From the NCBI GenBank assembly GCA_016806645.1, contig JACSYO010002128.1, positions 3,122,934 through 3,186,933 on the forward strand: DNA of 64,000 bases, written 5' to 3'. The notes under the pieces are model-generated. The model ran no database searches and was not told the DNA's origin. It saw only the letters and a list, made by a program, of their open reading frames with translations. This DNA is from Ophiodon elongatus (taxonomy: Eukaryota > Chordata > Actinopteri > Perciformes > Hexagrammidae). The translations under genes were made by a program, and so were the position numbers. Shown piece after piece: positions 37,201-50,443 of the stretch (positions are counted from its first letter, which is position 1; the number at the start of each line of letters is the position of its first letter).

Positions 37201-40200
37201 GGGGAGGCAGAGGCCAGCTCCCAGGAGTCCCTACAGGAGCTGATGCCAGAGGAGGTGCTCGTGATTTCACTAGGAACTGGTCCTCAATCTGTCCCTGGGA
37301 TGATGTCAGAGAATGAGGTAATGTGACTTGAATTAATGTACTCATTTGCAGGAGAGATGATGATGTAATAAATTCAATACCATATCTTTTGCCTTTCACT
37401 GAAGAGGAACACGACTTCTCAGTCGATGTCATGCATCTTGCAGTGCTTTGTGTGTGCTGGCAATGTTATGCAGTTGTTAAGAAACCTTGTATCTCATGGA
37501 TAACTAACTCCCATATCCAACTTTAACTGTCTCCTGTGGTCTTTGACTGAGATAATGTCGCTAGCAAGAATGACTCCAAGCAAGTTAGCAACAAACACAA
37601 GATATATTTTTTATATATATTAAGGGATTTCTTTTTATTCTCTAGGTTTTGAACCTGCAGATGGCTGATGGGGCCCAGGGGGATGGCCATGCTGATGATA
37701 CTAAGCAGCATGGTAAACCAGACAAAACCCTTCGCTTCTCCCTCTGCAGCGACAACCTGGAGGGCATCTCAGAGGGTCAGTCTGCTGTCTGAAGACGCAT
37801 AAAGCTAAACAAACAATTATCAACTAATACCTTGTGTATGTTGTTATTCATAAATTATTTTCCACAGGTCCGTCCAATCGTTCTAACTCTGTGTCCTCTC
37901 TGGACCTGGAGGGAGAGTCTGTTTCTGAGCTGGGAGCCGGACCATCAGGGAGCAACGGGGTGGAGGCGCTACAGCTTTTGGAGCATGAACAGGGTCTGTG
38001 TATATTTCTGTATGCTGTTGGAAGTATAAATATATATTTTTCAGATACAGCAATTTTGTAAACAGACAAAAGATAAGAGAGTACAGGTGAAAGTTTTTCA
38101 TGAGCAAGCCGTGTCTAACATACTGCGTGTTCCCTTCAGCCACAACTCAGGACAACCTGGATGACAAACTGCGCAAGTTTGAGATCAGAGACATGATGGG
38201 TCTGACAGACGATCGTGACATCTCTGAGACGGTCAGCGAAACCTGGAGCACCGACGTGCTCGGCAGTGACTTTGACCCCAACATGGATGAAGATCGGCTG
38301 CAGGAAATAGCAGGTTGGGCGTGGTTTATTTAACCTACTTCACTTTGATTGCTCGGCGCAGCATGATCACGCATGTGATCATTGCCTTTTTATGAGATGA
38401 ATTTGCCACACGTAGGGATCTTCCCTGACTGTTGATTGAGTAGATTTAGGGAAATGTCATCACCTTGTGGTAGGTGGGTGAAATGGCATCACAAGGCAGG
38501 TCATCAATTCACCTCAGGTCCTATGAAGAAATGCACCGCATGCCTTATGGCACTGCTTTTACAGTTTCTCATAATATTTTCCTTTGATCTAAAAAAATAT
38601 TTGAATTGCATATCAGTATTTAAGATGCATCATAAGTAAATTTGTTTCCTACTTGATCTGAAACGGATAATATATGCCAGTGTTTCTAGTTGTTTTCATC
38701 CACGTGGTTTGATACAATGTTATGTTTTTTGTGTTGAGGTAGATTTGTCTTTTTGTTTTCCAAATGCATTGCAATTTCCTGTCTCACGGCCAAATCGTAA
38801 CTTTAAACGATGCTTAGTTTATGAGTAATACAGTATATCTCAGTTTCTTTTTACCTTTTTTTTAATTGAAGAAAAAAAACGATATATTAATTAAAATAAT
38901 AATTATTATAATTGAGCAGGATGAAGCAAAAAATACAAATTTTATGCTATTTGTCCGTTTTTATTCTACTGCCACTGACTTTTTTTTTTTTTTTTTTTAC
39001 TGCAGATGCAATTATCTTCCAATTGATAAAATAGACTAATGAAGTGGATGCATAAAGATAGAAAATAGACTCTAGGGGCAAAACAAGTTATAGTCTAAGT
39101 GTCTCTGGAAGTACATCCTGAAGTTAGCTTGCATAATCACAATGGCAGTAGCTAATAAGTACATGCGTAATCATAATACCCTGATCTACTGTATAAGATA
39201 AACATCTTCAGTGGATAGTTATTCAGACCCTCCTGTCTCCTCTGCCTCAGTCTTGTTCTTCACAGCCTTCCCTCTGCCCATCTCTCTCTCCTTCTGTCTC
39301 GCTGACATTCACTCAGTCCCTGCAGTCTTATTGACCTTGGTTCCTTCTCATTTGCATCCACCATTTTTCATTCTTCGGAATATGGCGTTGGGGGACTTTT
39401 CCATCATTAAGTGAATTTACAGCGATTTCCTTATGTGTTTTCTCCAAGGGATTGGGTTATGAGATGCACATTAAATATCCATTAATACCTCATTATCCCA
39501 CTGATAAGATTACCATGATAATGAGGCAGAAATTCTAATTGTTTCACTTCTTGTTGTGCCACTCATTTAATCATCCACCTGAAAGACAAGTACTCTGCGC
39601 CCCTACCTTGAAGACTGTAAACACGGACAGCGGGATAGCGCTCTCCCACCGCCAATGAGAGCCCTGCCCCCGCCAATATCAGAACACACTGTTGCCCGGG
39701 TGCTGGCATGCGTGCGTGCTCATGGTGTGTGTGTGCCATGAAGTGGAAGCGTGACATACCAGGGGGCGCGGCTACCACAGGTCGACTTTTTGGTCTTGCG
39801 CCTGGGCCACTGACTCCCACTCACACCTGCTAGCTCCTCCGCATTCTTCCGCCTTGTTAAGCCGCGGCTTCCCAAATGGAGATGGAGGGACGCCGTGCTG
39901 AGGACATTGTGGGAGGGTGGGCTAAGCGGTAATTTGGTTGTGAGTAATGCTAGGCTTAATCAACAGCCAAAGTCATGGCCCTGGAGGCCAGGGCAGGGTG
40001 AGATATTACCATTAACCTATGACCTTTGGCACAGTGGTATATGTGCCTCTGGGTCCCAGCATGAAATGCACGTGACCTCCAACTCTCTCTGTGTCTCTGT
40101 GTGCAAAGCGCACTCTCTTTGAAGCCCCATCCACACACCATTCAGAGAGGATTTTCTAGTGTTTTTGCTTCTCTCAGGCCGTCTCAGTGTTGTTTAAAAG

Positions 40201-43200
40201 TCGGAGCTGAAGACGAACCGTAAAGGTGATGGAACAGGTTTTATTTAAGATATTACATGTGAAACCAATACATTCGGTACCATACAGTGCTGAAACATAT
40301 TAACTTGTTAAATTGATGAGTGGATAAAAAAAAAAGGAAAAAAACCTTTTGGATTAGTAATTTTAGTTATTCATTTGGTCCCAGCTCTCATATATGAGGA
40401 TTTGTTACTTTTTCTGTTTTTATATCATTGTAAATGGGATATCTTTTAAGTTTTGAACAGTTTCAGTAAAGAAAAAATGTTTTAAATTTCATTTTGGGGG
40501 CTCAGAAATTTAAAGAAGTTGACTTTTTTTTTACTTTTTTTTTATTTTTTATTTTTTTTTATATATCATAATTGTATGGTCATTAAATTATTAATTTGTA
40601 AATTGAAAAAACAAATGATAAATGAGTTGACCAAAAGATAAAAAAAATAATTAGTGGTAGCCGTAGTACTATATACAATATATTATGGAATGGAACAATA
40701 CATGTGAACAACTCAAAATGTCTACCTTGTGCCAAAGGCATATTTTCTGTAGTGGTATTCTCAGGTTCACATGTTGCTCATATTTAAAATCTGAATAATT
40801 TATCAGAACTAATTACAGAATATGAATCAACACCAGTGCCAACACAACCAATAGAGGCTGGGTAAAGTACAAAATGCTGCCTTCAAGATGACTTTGCGAC
40901 TATAGAGGTGACTTCTTACTTTTCCGGCAAAAAAAGAAGCAGGTTCATGCTGCGGACGGAGATCAACTCTTCGTCTCTTTCTCTCCGTGCTCTCAGGGGC
41001 GGCTGCGGAGAACATGCTCGGCAGCCTGCTGTGTCTTCCTGGCTCGGGTTCAGTGCTGCTGGACCCCTATGGCTCCACCATCTCGGAGACCACAAGCGAG
41101 GCGTGGAGCGTGGAAGTCCTTCCCAGTGACTCAGGTAGGGAGCCAGGTTTGTTCTGTTTGCTTTGGTTATAGTCCTGATTCTTACACCTCATCGCCATGA
41201 CGGTCTCAAATGTGTGTTTGCATGCATGTGTGTTTATGCATGCATATTTATATTTGTTTGATATCGTGGGGGTTGGGACACCAGGTGTGGTTGCCCGGAA
41301 TTCCATACCAAAAATGTGTGAGTGCATCTGTCATCATATTTGTGTGCACTAGCCTGTCTTTCAGGGCAGATCTGCGTGTGCCAGTAAAAGGCAGCTCACG
41401 GTTTCCTTAGAGGGACCACCAGGTGTGTGTGCACCTGTGGTGGAGCAGTGGGGATGGAAGCACAAGGACGGCAGCTGTCCTCAGTCAGTTTGCACAGTGT
41501 CAGTTTTTCATCTGGCTAGACTTAACATTGAATTTCTCTATGGCTGGTGTTTCTATACTGTTATGACAATCGGTTAACGTCAGTCAGTGCCAATCCAAAT
41601 GCATACACAATGTTATAAATCGTAGATTTGCAAATTGAACATGCAGTCCTAACCTTTTTAATAATGAGAAATTATGTGCTTAACTCCCCCTTTTTAAAAA
41701 CCTGTGTTTTGTGAAAATCAGTAGAGTGCTTTTATTAACAGCGTTAAGTGTTTCTTTGAAAAGCCTGAGCCTTATGTTAATTGAAGTAGTACAGCATTCC
41801 AATATGTGCAGAAATGACATGCATGAGTGTCTTGATTGCTTTTTGTTCCGTTTGCTACCCCTGTTCTGCGCCGTAATAGCGCGATCGGAGGCTCGCTTGG
41901 AGTAGAACGCTTGTTTCATGGCTAGGCAGCAGAAAACTACACTCTGAAGAGCACTTCCCCAACACATTATTACTAACGAGCATGCAAATGAGTACTGCTG
42001 TTAGTATGGAGCCTCTGGGTTCGACCCAACAGCTCCATTGGGTAGCCAAAGAATTGGCCGTACTAGCTTTATGGTTTGGTTTGGCTGTTGTAAGACACGA
42101 TAATGTATGCTTTGTTTGATTTCATGCATATGTGCACACTTGGTTTCCCAATGATTGTGACAGAGGGGGTTTGGAAAGAGAGAATGACCATCATCTGTTG
42201 CAAACTGCCAAGAGTTTCTTTTGAATTCATCCACACTTCAAGTTAGAAAAGTACACACTCTTGTCTTATATATATATTTCAAAAAAAATAAATAAGACTG
42301 TCCTTTTTTTTTCTTCTTTTTTTTTGGGTCCACTTCCAGAAGCCCCGGACCTGAAACAGGAGGAGCGTCTGCAGGAGCTGGAGAGCTGCTCAGGGGTTGG
42401 CAGTACCTCCGATGACACAGAGGTCAGAGAGGTCAGCTCGAGACCTAGCACACCAGGCCTCAGTGTTGTCTCAGGTATAAATCTATTCTCCACTCTCCCC
42501 CATCTCCTCTTCCACTCTTATCAGTTCTTCCTTTTGCTTTTGCTTTTGCTTTTGCTTTTGCTTTTGCTTTTGCTTTTGCTTTTGATTTTGCTTTTGATTT
42601 TGATTTTTAATTCTTTTTTTGTTTTTCATAGATTAAAAAAGTCCTAAATTGACTACTTGCTAAATAAACCTTCTCACCCTCCTTGAGTCTGTATAGAGCA
42701 ATCATGTTGTTTGGAAGGTTGTTAACCAGTGTAATGGGACAGTGTGTTTTTTATCTGGATGGCTATTGCTGGTTGTCTTTTCCTTGGGCTCAGGTGGACA
42801 TGCTATGTTGACACGCATGAAGTAGTATCCTAGATTAAGAAGCCAGCAGTGATGTTCGTGGCTCAGCTCACAGGAAAACGTCCCACGGGATCCGGCCAAT
42901 GGATAGTCTGCATCTGATGATCACTCTTATCTGTGTCTTTCCCCTTACCCATGGGAGCTTACGCTACCAATTTGGAGTTCCCAGTGGGTTCCCATCTGAG
43001 AGAGAGCATACTGTATAGTAAAGAGAAAAATATCCTCTTTTGTTTGAGAAACATTGAACATGCAGGTTCTGTTTTTTGACAAAAGTATTTTACTGTATTG
43101 AGTTTCTTTTGTCCAAAATGTCAACTGTTTTTTTTTCCCCCTGATGCAGGCATCAGTGCAACCTCCGAAGACATCCCCAACAAGATCGAGGACCTTCGGT

Positions 43201-43793
43201 CAGAGTGCAGCTCCGACTTTGGAGGGAAGGACTCTGTGACCAGTCCAGATGGGGAGGAGGCAGGCCACGGTAGGAGAGTGCCACATCCCCGCCAGGCTAG
43301 CTGAGCCATCAGTTTAGTGTCTATCTGATCTAAACATCATCAGCCAGAGCTATCAATCCCTGTCACTTGCACAGCTGCCACCAAGCTAAATCACCATTTT
43401 AGTTCTCAGCCACTGTAATTGTCATAAAAGTTAAAGTTAGATATTCTTTGTTAGCCTGACTGGGGAAATTACCAGGCTATTATCGTTTGAACTTTTTTTT
43501 AAATAACAGTAATGTGCATTTGTGTATCAGTGGTTATTTTAGTAAATCCTCTTAATTGCCTCGTATCCTCTTGTGTTTTTTTACAGGAGCACACCATCTG
43601 ACATCTCCACCGTCACAGACCGATTCCTTACTGGCCATGTTTGATCCCCTCTCCTCCGCTGATGGTAATTTGCACTCCCAGAATGCTCTACAGCCAATCA
43701 GAGCTAGAAATGAGTATCATTCAATCCCTACCCCGTCGCAGGCTCACAGAACAGCTTGAGCTCGATGGAATTAACCAAAAGAATGCCTGAGCC

Positions 43794-43874
<81 letters not shown>

Positions 43875-46800
43875 ATGACCAAGTGCAAATTAAATGTCTT
43901 TTAATTTGGCCCATTTAGCATCCCAAATTATTCTCCACAGTCTCTGTTACTGTGCATTTTGTTTATTGTGCAGGTGGAAATTATGTGAGAGAGGAATGGT
44001 CGTGGCTTTGTGTCTGTGGCAAGGTGAAGGCATGACAGGTTGAGAGACCTCACCCCAGGCTCTTTGGCACTGTCCCCTTGTCCCACTGTGTTCATGGCAC
44101 GAGGCTGCCATTGGAAGCTTTTCAGGAGAGAGAGTCTACCCTTGGAACAGGTGGCTCACCTATACCTACGGCTCATCTCCCACTAACGTCTCTCTTTAGC
44201 ACTCTCCCCCACCTTTTTTGAGTTTTTTTTTTTTTTCTACTGGTTTTATAATATTCTGCCACTATTCTGAAACAAGTGATATTCTGTGGTACAGAACAAC
44301 AATCCTCTCGGTGAACCTACTTGTAGAATTTCATTAGTATATTTAAAGATGTAAAAACAGTTAAACACAAATATCTACTTTGGGAAGTCTTTGTGGAGTT
44401 TGTTCTGTGAGCTGGTAAGTAAGTAACTTAAAGATTAAAGAGAATGCAAATATACAATGTGCACTGGGGTAATTAAATATTATCCATTTTCATTTTTCTT
44501 CTCAAATTTAGTTTTTTTTCTTTCTTTTACTACCTCAGGCTCCTCCACTGGAACAATAGTGAGGCCCAAAGTGCACTACGCTAGGCCCCCTCACCCTCCC
44601 CCTGACCCTCCCATCCCTGAAGCCAGTGCCCTGGGGCAGGAGACGCGCCACTCTCTCTTCATGCCCCACTGCTTGGCCCAGGCTGAGCTGGAGCACACCA
44701 AGCAGCGCCACTCCTTCCCGGACAGGCTGGTTCGTAGCCGCAGCTCTGACATTGTGTGCCCAGGCCGCCGGCCCACAAGTGACCCCGGCCTCAACCGGCG
44801 GGTAGCGGTTGAAGAGCGCGACCCTGCCGGGGCCTTCGCCTTAGGACCGTCCTCGTCCCCCAGCAAGGACTCTCTGAAAGGAGAGGTAACCGGTTACACA
44901 GGCACTCTTAGCTATTGATAGATAATCAAATGGTTTCTTTTGTAGTAATTGTTGTTGTGTGTAGTGATGTACCTGCCAGTGTCTCAGTGTATCTTGGTCA
45001 TTTCTATCCAAAGGTTGAGGACAGAAAAGACAGTGACGACGAGAAGTCTGATCGCAACAGGCCATGGTGGAAGAAGCGTTTTGTTTCAGCCATTCCCAAA
45101 GGTAAGGTAACAAAACACTTGGTCATTTTAAGCATGCCCTCTATTCTACACTTAAAAAAATGAACTTTTATATATTTAAAAGCAATCTGTTTGATTGCAG
45201 CACTCCTTTTTGTTTTTTGTTGCGGGAAAAAAACGTTCTCTTAATCGCAACAGACAGGAAATATCACACTTTAAAGAGCAGCGCGAAAACCAATTTATAA
45301 TGTGAGAAAGAGAATGATGATCCATATTGTCTACTCCATTGCTGATGCTCCAGTTGGAAAATCATGTTTATTGTTGTTTGAAGTTACCTCAGAGACGTGT
45401 CCAGTCCTTTTTCTCCCACGTCTCACTGGCTGTAGATTTATATAGACTTTTCAAAGCTAATCAGTCATCTGAGGAGCTTTAGCTGTGTAGATTGTATGGC
45501 TGTAGCCCTCCCAGCAGTGCTGTCAGCCAGCGGCTAATGGTCATTAGATAGACCTTTCTGTCATCAGCACTGATAGATGACACATCTCTTGTTGCAGTTC
45601 TACTTTATAACCGTCTCTCATACATCTGTCTGGGAAATAATGAGCTGTGCCCACACAGAATGGCTGTTTATTACTCTTTGAGATAATGATGTTTCTTAAG
45701 CAAACATTAAATTGATATTCATAAAATGAAGGACTGTGTTCACATAGAAAAGTAAAGAGCCATGAAGCCTAAGCCACCAAATCTCCAGCCAAACCTTCTG
45801 TAGAGTCCATTGTGTTGTCCTGTTGCTCTGCATGGTGGTGCACAGTCAGTTGTCCAGCAGAGCGGCAGCCCGTGTGTGAAAGGCCAACCCTGTCTGTTGT
45901 GTTCCTCACAGTGCTGTATTGGACGGCTGAGAGTGATGTCCCAGGTAACGCTTCCACGCTGTCATCATTGAGCTAGCTTTACTGCTGGAGCCAGCGGCTG
46001 CGTACCCATGCTGCTTTGTAGATGTCGCCTTAGAGCTGTGATGTGACATGGTTGTAGTCTGAGTTCACACGCCCACACTCCTCATTCCTGCATTCGTTTT
46101 ATCACCCCTTTTTATTTTTTTGCTAGTATGTTACCATTTTTGTGTGTGTGTGTGAGAGTGTGTGTGAGAGAGAGTGTGTGAGTGATCTGTGTCTACTGTT
46201 TGCACCTTAGTGTTAATAGGATAAGCATCATTGGGCCTATTTACATCTATATCGACTGGACTTTTTATGATGACTTACATTGAACTTTTGTGATATTCTG
46301 CTTTGAAACAATGGTTTAATTTACCATTTCAATATGATTTTGCTTTGATGTTAGTTAAGTTCACCACTAGACTTTCTTCTGGTCATGTATGATACCATAC
46401 AGATTGACCAAAGTGGCTGTCAGCAGGCAACTCATGACCAGCTTGTCATCCGGCGATAGTGAAGGTGGTGTCAACTCACTAATCACGTGTCTTTCCTCTA
46501 CAGCTCCGATAGCTGCATTTCGTAAAAGAGACAAGCATGAGAAAGATGACGTTGTCCCAGAGCGTGTCCCACAAGGTCGGTCCTGGTTTGGTAAAATGAC
46601 ATTCCGAATTGGGGACCAAATAAAGATATGTATTGTGGTGGTTTCATTGTGATGCATCTTTTGTGTTGGTGGGTTTATCAGATGACCCATTGCCCAGACA
46701 GAGCTCCCAAGCTCAGGCAGCTGAAGACATTCTGGACAAGTACAGGAACATCAAGAGGATCAGCCCGAGTGATGGAGCCACAGGTGGAGCTTCTTATGAC

Positions 46801-49800
46801 GGTACAGGAGGTCAGGAAAGACGCTTGTTTATGTTCTATATATGTATACTTCAGGCTGTACACTTGCAGAAGATACATTAAATAAATTGCCTATTTTTGT
46901 TCATGTTCACAGATCTTTGTGTTGAGGACAGCGTGCATGACTCTCCTAGAGAAGACACTCTGCAGAACATTTCCACTGATGACCTCCCAGACTCAGCCAG
47001 CCAGACAGCACAGCAGCATGACTCCAAGTTCTCTTTCAGGTCAGAAAACCACAAAACCCAATTCATAATCCATCACTCAACCATTTCTAGTTTACTTAAC
47101 AGATATTCCTATCCATTGCTGTTAGTTCGATTTTTTTTGTTTGTGTCTTCCAGTGATGCAAAGAAGAAGTTGAGGTTGGCATTGTGTTCTGCAGACTCGG
47201 TGGCTCTGCCCATCATGGCTCCTGCAACCACACGAAACGGGCTGCCTGACCACATGGACTCTGACGGTAGCCATCCCTCCTGCCGCTATGCTTGATCTAT
47301 CCTGTGTTAGTGCTGCTGCGGTGACTAATAATTGGTCATAGCATAAAGACTGATCATTAAGCACAATCCATTTAAAACATGCTCAGAATCAGAGAGTGTA
47401 TTCACTTAGAGCTGTTAAAGTTGGTACTATCAACTAGACTTTAGGTGTCTTTGTCAAAGCCCTCCACAGGGAGCAGGGCACAAGCCTTTCATGTTGGCAA
47501 GCATCCAACCTGCTGAAAGTGTCCTTAAGCAAGATCTGTACCACCTTCGCCTTCTGACCCGCCTTCCAAGATTTGGGGCAAGGTTGAAAGAGTGGGGGAG
47601 GGTAACAGAAAAAAACTCCATATGGTTTCAGTTAAATATCACATTAAACCATCCTACTTATTAAAATAATTGTGTAACCACCTACATTAATATTGATTCA
47701 ACATTTTATCAGAAAGATACAAGTATGCTGATGCCGCACAAAACAAATGTGCTGTCCACACAGCTGTTCTGCAGGCCACCACTTTCACATCAGGAGCAGG
47801 CGCAATCAAGTGACATCCTGTGAAATGCTCAACAGTAAAACCATAAGACTCCATCTTTGTGGCCATCAGTCACATTGTCATGTAGAGGCAGCAGGTTGAT
47901 CAGATTACAGCAGCCAGCCGTTCCTTTTGTGAGCGGCGAGCAGTGTTGTCTAATGCTGTCTCCCTATCGTCCCCTCTCTCAGACAATGAGATCGTCTGCT
48001 TCCTGAAGATCCAGCTAGCAGAGGCCATCAACCTTCAGGATAAGAACCAGATGGCCCAGATCCAGGAGACAACGCGCTGTGTCACCCGCTTCGACGCACG
48101 TACCTGCAGGAAGCTGCTGGCTGTCATTGCGGAGGATTACAGGTAACTGTGGAACGACTGGAGAGTCACTTGTGGCACCCCATGGGTTTTTCCTTTTTTT
48201 TTTTTTATCTTTTCTTTGTTCAAATCATAATGTGATGTTTTAGGCAACTACTGAGAGCCGGCAATGCAATAATAGAATACAAATGTCTGTGTGTTTCCTT
48301 TTTAGAAAGCGGGCACCGTACATAGCTTATCTAACCAGGTGTCGTCAGGGCCTGCAGACCTCTCAGGCCCACCTGGAGAGGCTCCTCCAGAGGGTGCTGA
48401 GAGACAAGGAGGTGGCTAACCGCTACTTCACCACCGTGTGCGTCCGGCTCCTTCTTGAACACATGGAGTCCAAGATGCTTGACTTCATTAAAGGTACCTC
48501 CACATTTTCACATTCAGTGTAACTTAACATGAGCATATGGACTTGTTATGAGCTTCAGCTGGCAGAGTAGAGGAAATCCTGACCTTCCTGCCGTCCTATT
48601 TTCTGCCATTGCTGGCATATTACAATACTTTTTTTCCAATTCCACTCCTCAAACACAACAACCAAACAGCGGGGATGACCCTTACAGGATATTTAAATAT
48701 ACAGGCAGTCCATCCCCAAACTCCAAAGTGGGAGATATGATGGAAGGATTGTTGTCTACCTTTTTTTAAGTTTGACAATGTAATTACATCTAATAATAAA
48801 ATGACTCTATATTTGGACAGACCTATTGGTAGAGATTCATTCCATTCATCACATAATTTATTTCCATGTATTTCGATATGCCTGTACACAACATCACTTC
48901 CAAGCTCACTTCAGACCTCAGTAGAGGCTGCAGCTACGTCCTGTGCTGGTGTTACATCTGTTGTTTCTCTGCTCCCCTCCAGCGTTCCAGGGGTGCACAG
49001 CATCGGATGACAAGACAGCAGCAGTGGAGGATTTTCTGCGCTACTTGTATGGTGCCATGGCCCGTGATGCCATTTGGCAGTACGCGAGCGAGGACCAGCT
49101 GCAGGATGCCCAGATGGCTATTGAGCGCAGCGTTATGAACCGCATCTTCAAACTGGCCTTCTACCCCAACCAGGATGGAGATATTCTCAGAGACCAGTGA
49201 GTAGCTACAATGACACAAGTACCACACAGTCACACTAGGCAGTACTCCAGAATTTTTTTTTTTGCGTTTCTTATGATGAGATTTAGGTTTTAAATCTTCA
49301 TAAAAATAATAGATAATCAGGTCAGGCCTATTTCATTGAGCGACAACATATAGTAAGTATGATGCTTTAAAACTGATGCTATAAACCTAGCTGATCACAT
49401 TTACTTGCAAGCCAGGATGCTTTTTGTGTGCATTCTTCTGAAGAGTTGAAGCCACTTAATCAATCAGTAGACAACCAGTGAGGAAGAAGAAATAAAATAT
49501 GCTGCTTAATATTTAGGTTGATATGTTGCACTGTTGGATTGGGCAGAATGTGCACGCTCTCTGTTGTCATATACTTAGTTGTTTTGTTTCACACAGGCTT
49601 TTCCATGAACATATCCAGCGGCTCACAAAAGTTGTGACGGCCAATCATAAAGCTCTTCAAATCCCAGAGGTATTTTCTCGGTGATCACTTCTGTTCATTT
49701 GTGGAGAAGGAAAAAAAAAAAACATATCAGTCATGTTTTTTTAATTTATTTATTTATTTAACTTTTGTGGTTCCAGGTTTATCTGAAGGAGGCTCCGTGG

Positions 49801-50443
49801 CCCTCTGCACAGTCTGAGATAAGGACCATCAATGCATATAAGACGCCACGGGACAAAGTCCAGTGTATACTGCGCATGTGTTCCACCATCATGAACCTCC
49901 TCAGTCTGGCCAATGAGGACTCCGTCCCTGGAGCGGACGACTTTGTCCCCGTACTCGTCTTTGTCCTCATAAGGGTAAGTCTGTTCCTACTGCTACACAC
50001 TTTAACAGCACAGTCAGCACGAAGCTGTATCTTGAAACAAACTCTTTCTTTGACCTTCATTGATCACTTATTGACTGATTTTTTTTTAAATTTTTTTTGG
50101 AAATGAAGACTGAGAATAATCATCAGAACATGATTTCCCAAACGACTGCATTGTAACCACATGCATCATAAAGATTGCTATCTGCTAACCTGTGTGGATA
50201 TATTTTACATATTTACATATTTATGATTGTAATCCGTACGGCGTTGCGAGAGGTTCTTTCAGCGGCTAATGTGGGCCCATCCCTACATCTCCTCCCCTCC
50301 AGGCAAACCCGCCCTGCCTGCTGTCCACCGTTCAGTACATCAATAATTTCTATGCCAGCCGGCTGAGTGGGGAGGAGTGCTATTGGTGGATGCAGTTCAC
50401 CGCGGCGGTGGAATTCATTAAGACCATCGACGATCGCAAGTGA
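31274..50443 (+). CDS. gapvd1: GTPase-activating protein and VPS9 domain-containing protein 1 (Gapvd1)
   Basis: Gapvd1 (RAP6) joins an N-terminal RasGAP-type domain to a C-terminal VPS9 domain that activates Rab5-family GTPases, acting in endocytosis and receptor trafficking. 26 coding exons: 31274-31458, 32457-32724, 32838-33410, 33505-33588, 33682-33816, 34784-34976, 37163-37317, 37646-37775, 37868-37993, 38140-38313, 40997-41134, 42340-42474, 43150-43269, 43587-43664, 44539-44885, 45014-45101, 46504-46575, 46682-46810, 46913-47039, 47154-47266, 47983-48142, 48306-48493, 48983-49196, 49597-49669, 49777-49974, 50303-50443. Total 4,344 nt, 1,447 residues (human about 1,478). The start has a strong Kozak context (AAGATGG) and reads MVKPDIHTLAHHLKQE. 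The RasGAP region (about 115-390) holds LLRRGTCAFSILFKLF and CFICPAIVNPEQYG. The middle is Ser/Pro-rich with a basic RPWWKKRF segment. VPS9 (about 1305-1447) keeps GADDFVPVLVFVLIRANP and LLSTVQYINNF. All junctions keep frame. Homology and structure are very strong. Confidence 0.97.
31965..32070. mobile_element. hAT-like MITE fragment
   Basis: GATACTGATATTGGATATCG (about 31975) followed by GTCCGATACTC and a second GTATCAGTGAC is the end sequence of a common vertebrate/teleost hAT non-autonomous element, here diverged. It lies in the gapvd1 intron between coding exons 1 and 2. Confidence 0.5.
35938..35961 (+). other. gapvd1: Candidate 24-nt alternative microexon of gapvd1
   Basis: Within the intron 34977-37162 a long pyrimidine tract ends CACTCAG (AG 35936-35937), followed by 24 bases and a donor CAG|GTAGAG at 35962. 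The intron is phase 1 and 24 is a multiple of three, so inclusion would keep frame and insert about eight residues (AEYGFSLP). A TGC lies 12 bases before the acceptor, as in SRRM4-dependent neural microexons. Inference; no transcript seen. Confidence 0.45.
37158..37162 (+). other. gapvd1: NAGNAG tandem acceptor of gapvd1 coding exon 7
   Basis: CCAGCAG offers AG at 37158-37159 and at 37161-37162. Use of the second gives PIAARSRSRTN, the form nearest to the human protein; use of the first adds one alanine. The exon coordinates use the second. Confidence 0.6.
39561..40140. promoter_or_regulatory. GC-rich, non-repetitive block in gapvd1 intron 10: candidate enhancer or insulator
   Basis: Unlike the AT-rich intron around it, this block has higher GC and complex sequence. 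It contains a strong CTCF-type match ACCAGGGGGCGC (39758-39769) and a DR1 nuclear receptor site TAACCT-A-TGACCT (40013-40025, HNF4/COUP-TF/RXR type). No reading frame has homology. Function is inferred. Confidence 0.35.
42531..42606. repeat. (CTTTTG)n hexanucleotide repeat
   Basis: About nine perfect CTTTTG units, then GATTTT variants, starting 56 bases after the gapvd1 donor at 42475. Uridine-rich tracts just downstream of donors can bind TIA-type splicing factors; here that is only a possibility. Confidence 0.95.
43797..43872. repeat. (CA)n microsatellite in a gapvd1 intron
   Basis: An uninterrupted CA repeat of about 76 bases in the intron after the exon 43587-43664. Confidence 0.97.
45912..45944 (+). 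other. gapvd1: Candidate 33-nt alternative exon of gapvd1
   Basis: In the intron 45102-46503 (phase 1) an acceptor GTTCCTCACAG (AG 45910-45911) is followed by 33 bases and a donor CCAG|GTAACG at 45945. The frame stays open and would insert VLYWTAESDVP between the lysine of AIPK and APIAAFRK. The length and open frame suggest a cassette exon; no transcript seen. Confidence 0.4.
46141..46185. repeat. Imperfect (TG)n/(GAGT)n repeat
   Basis: TG and GAG units alternate in the same gapvd1 intron that holds the 33-nt candidate exon. Confidence 0.8.

Noticed and set aside
42261..42647. 128-codon frame with a poly-leucine run
   Set aside because: It starts in the intron, crosses a real gapvd1 exon, and the leucine run is the CTTTTG hexamer repeat read in frame.
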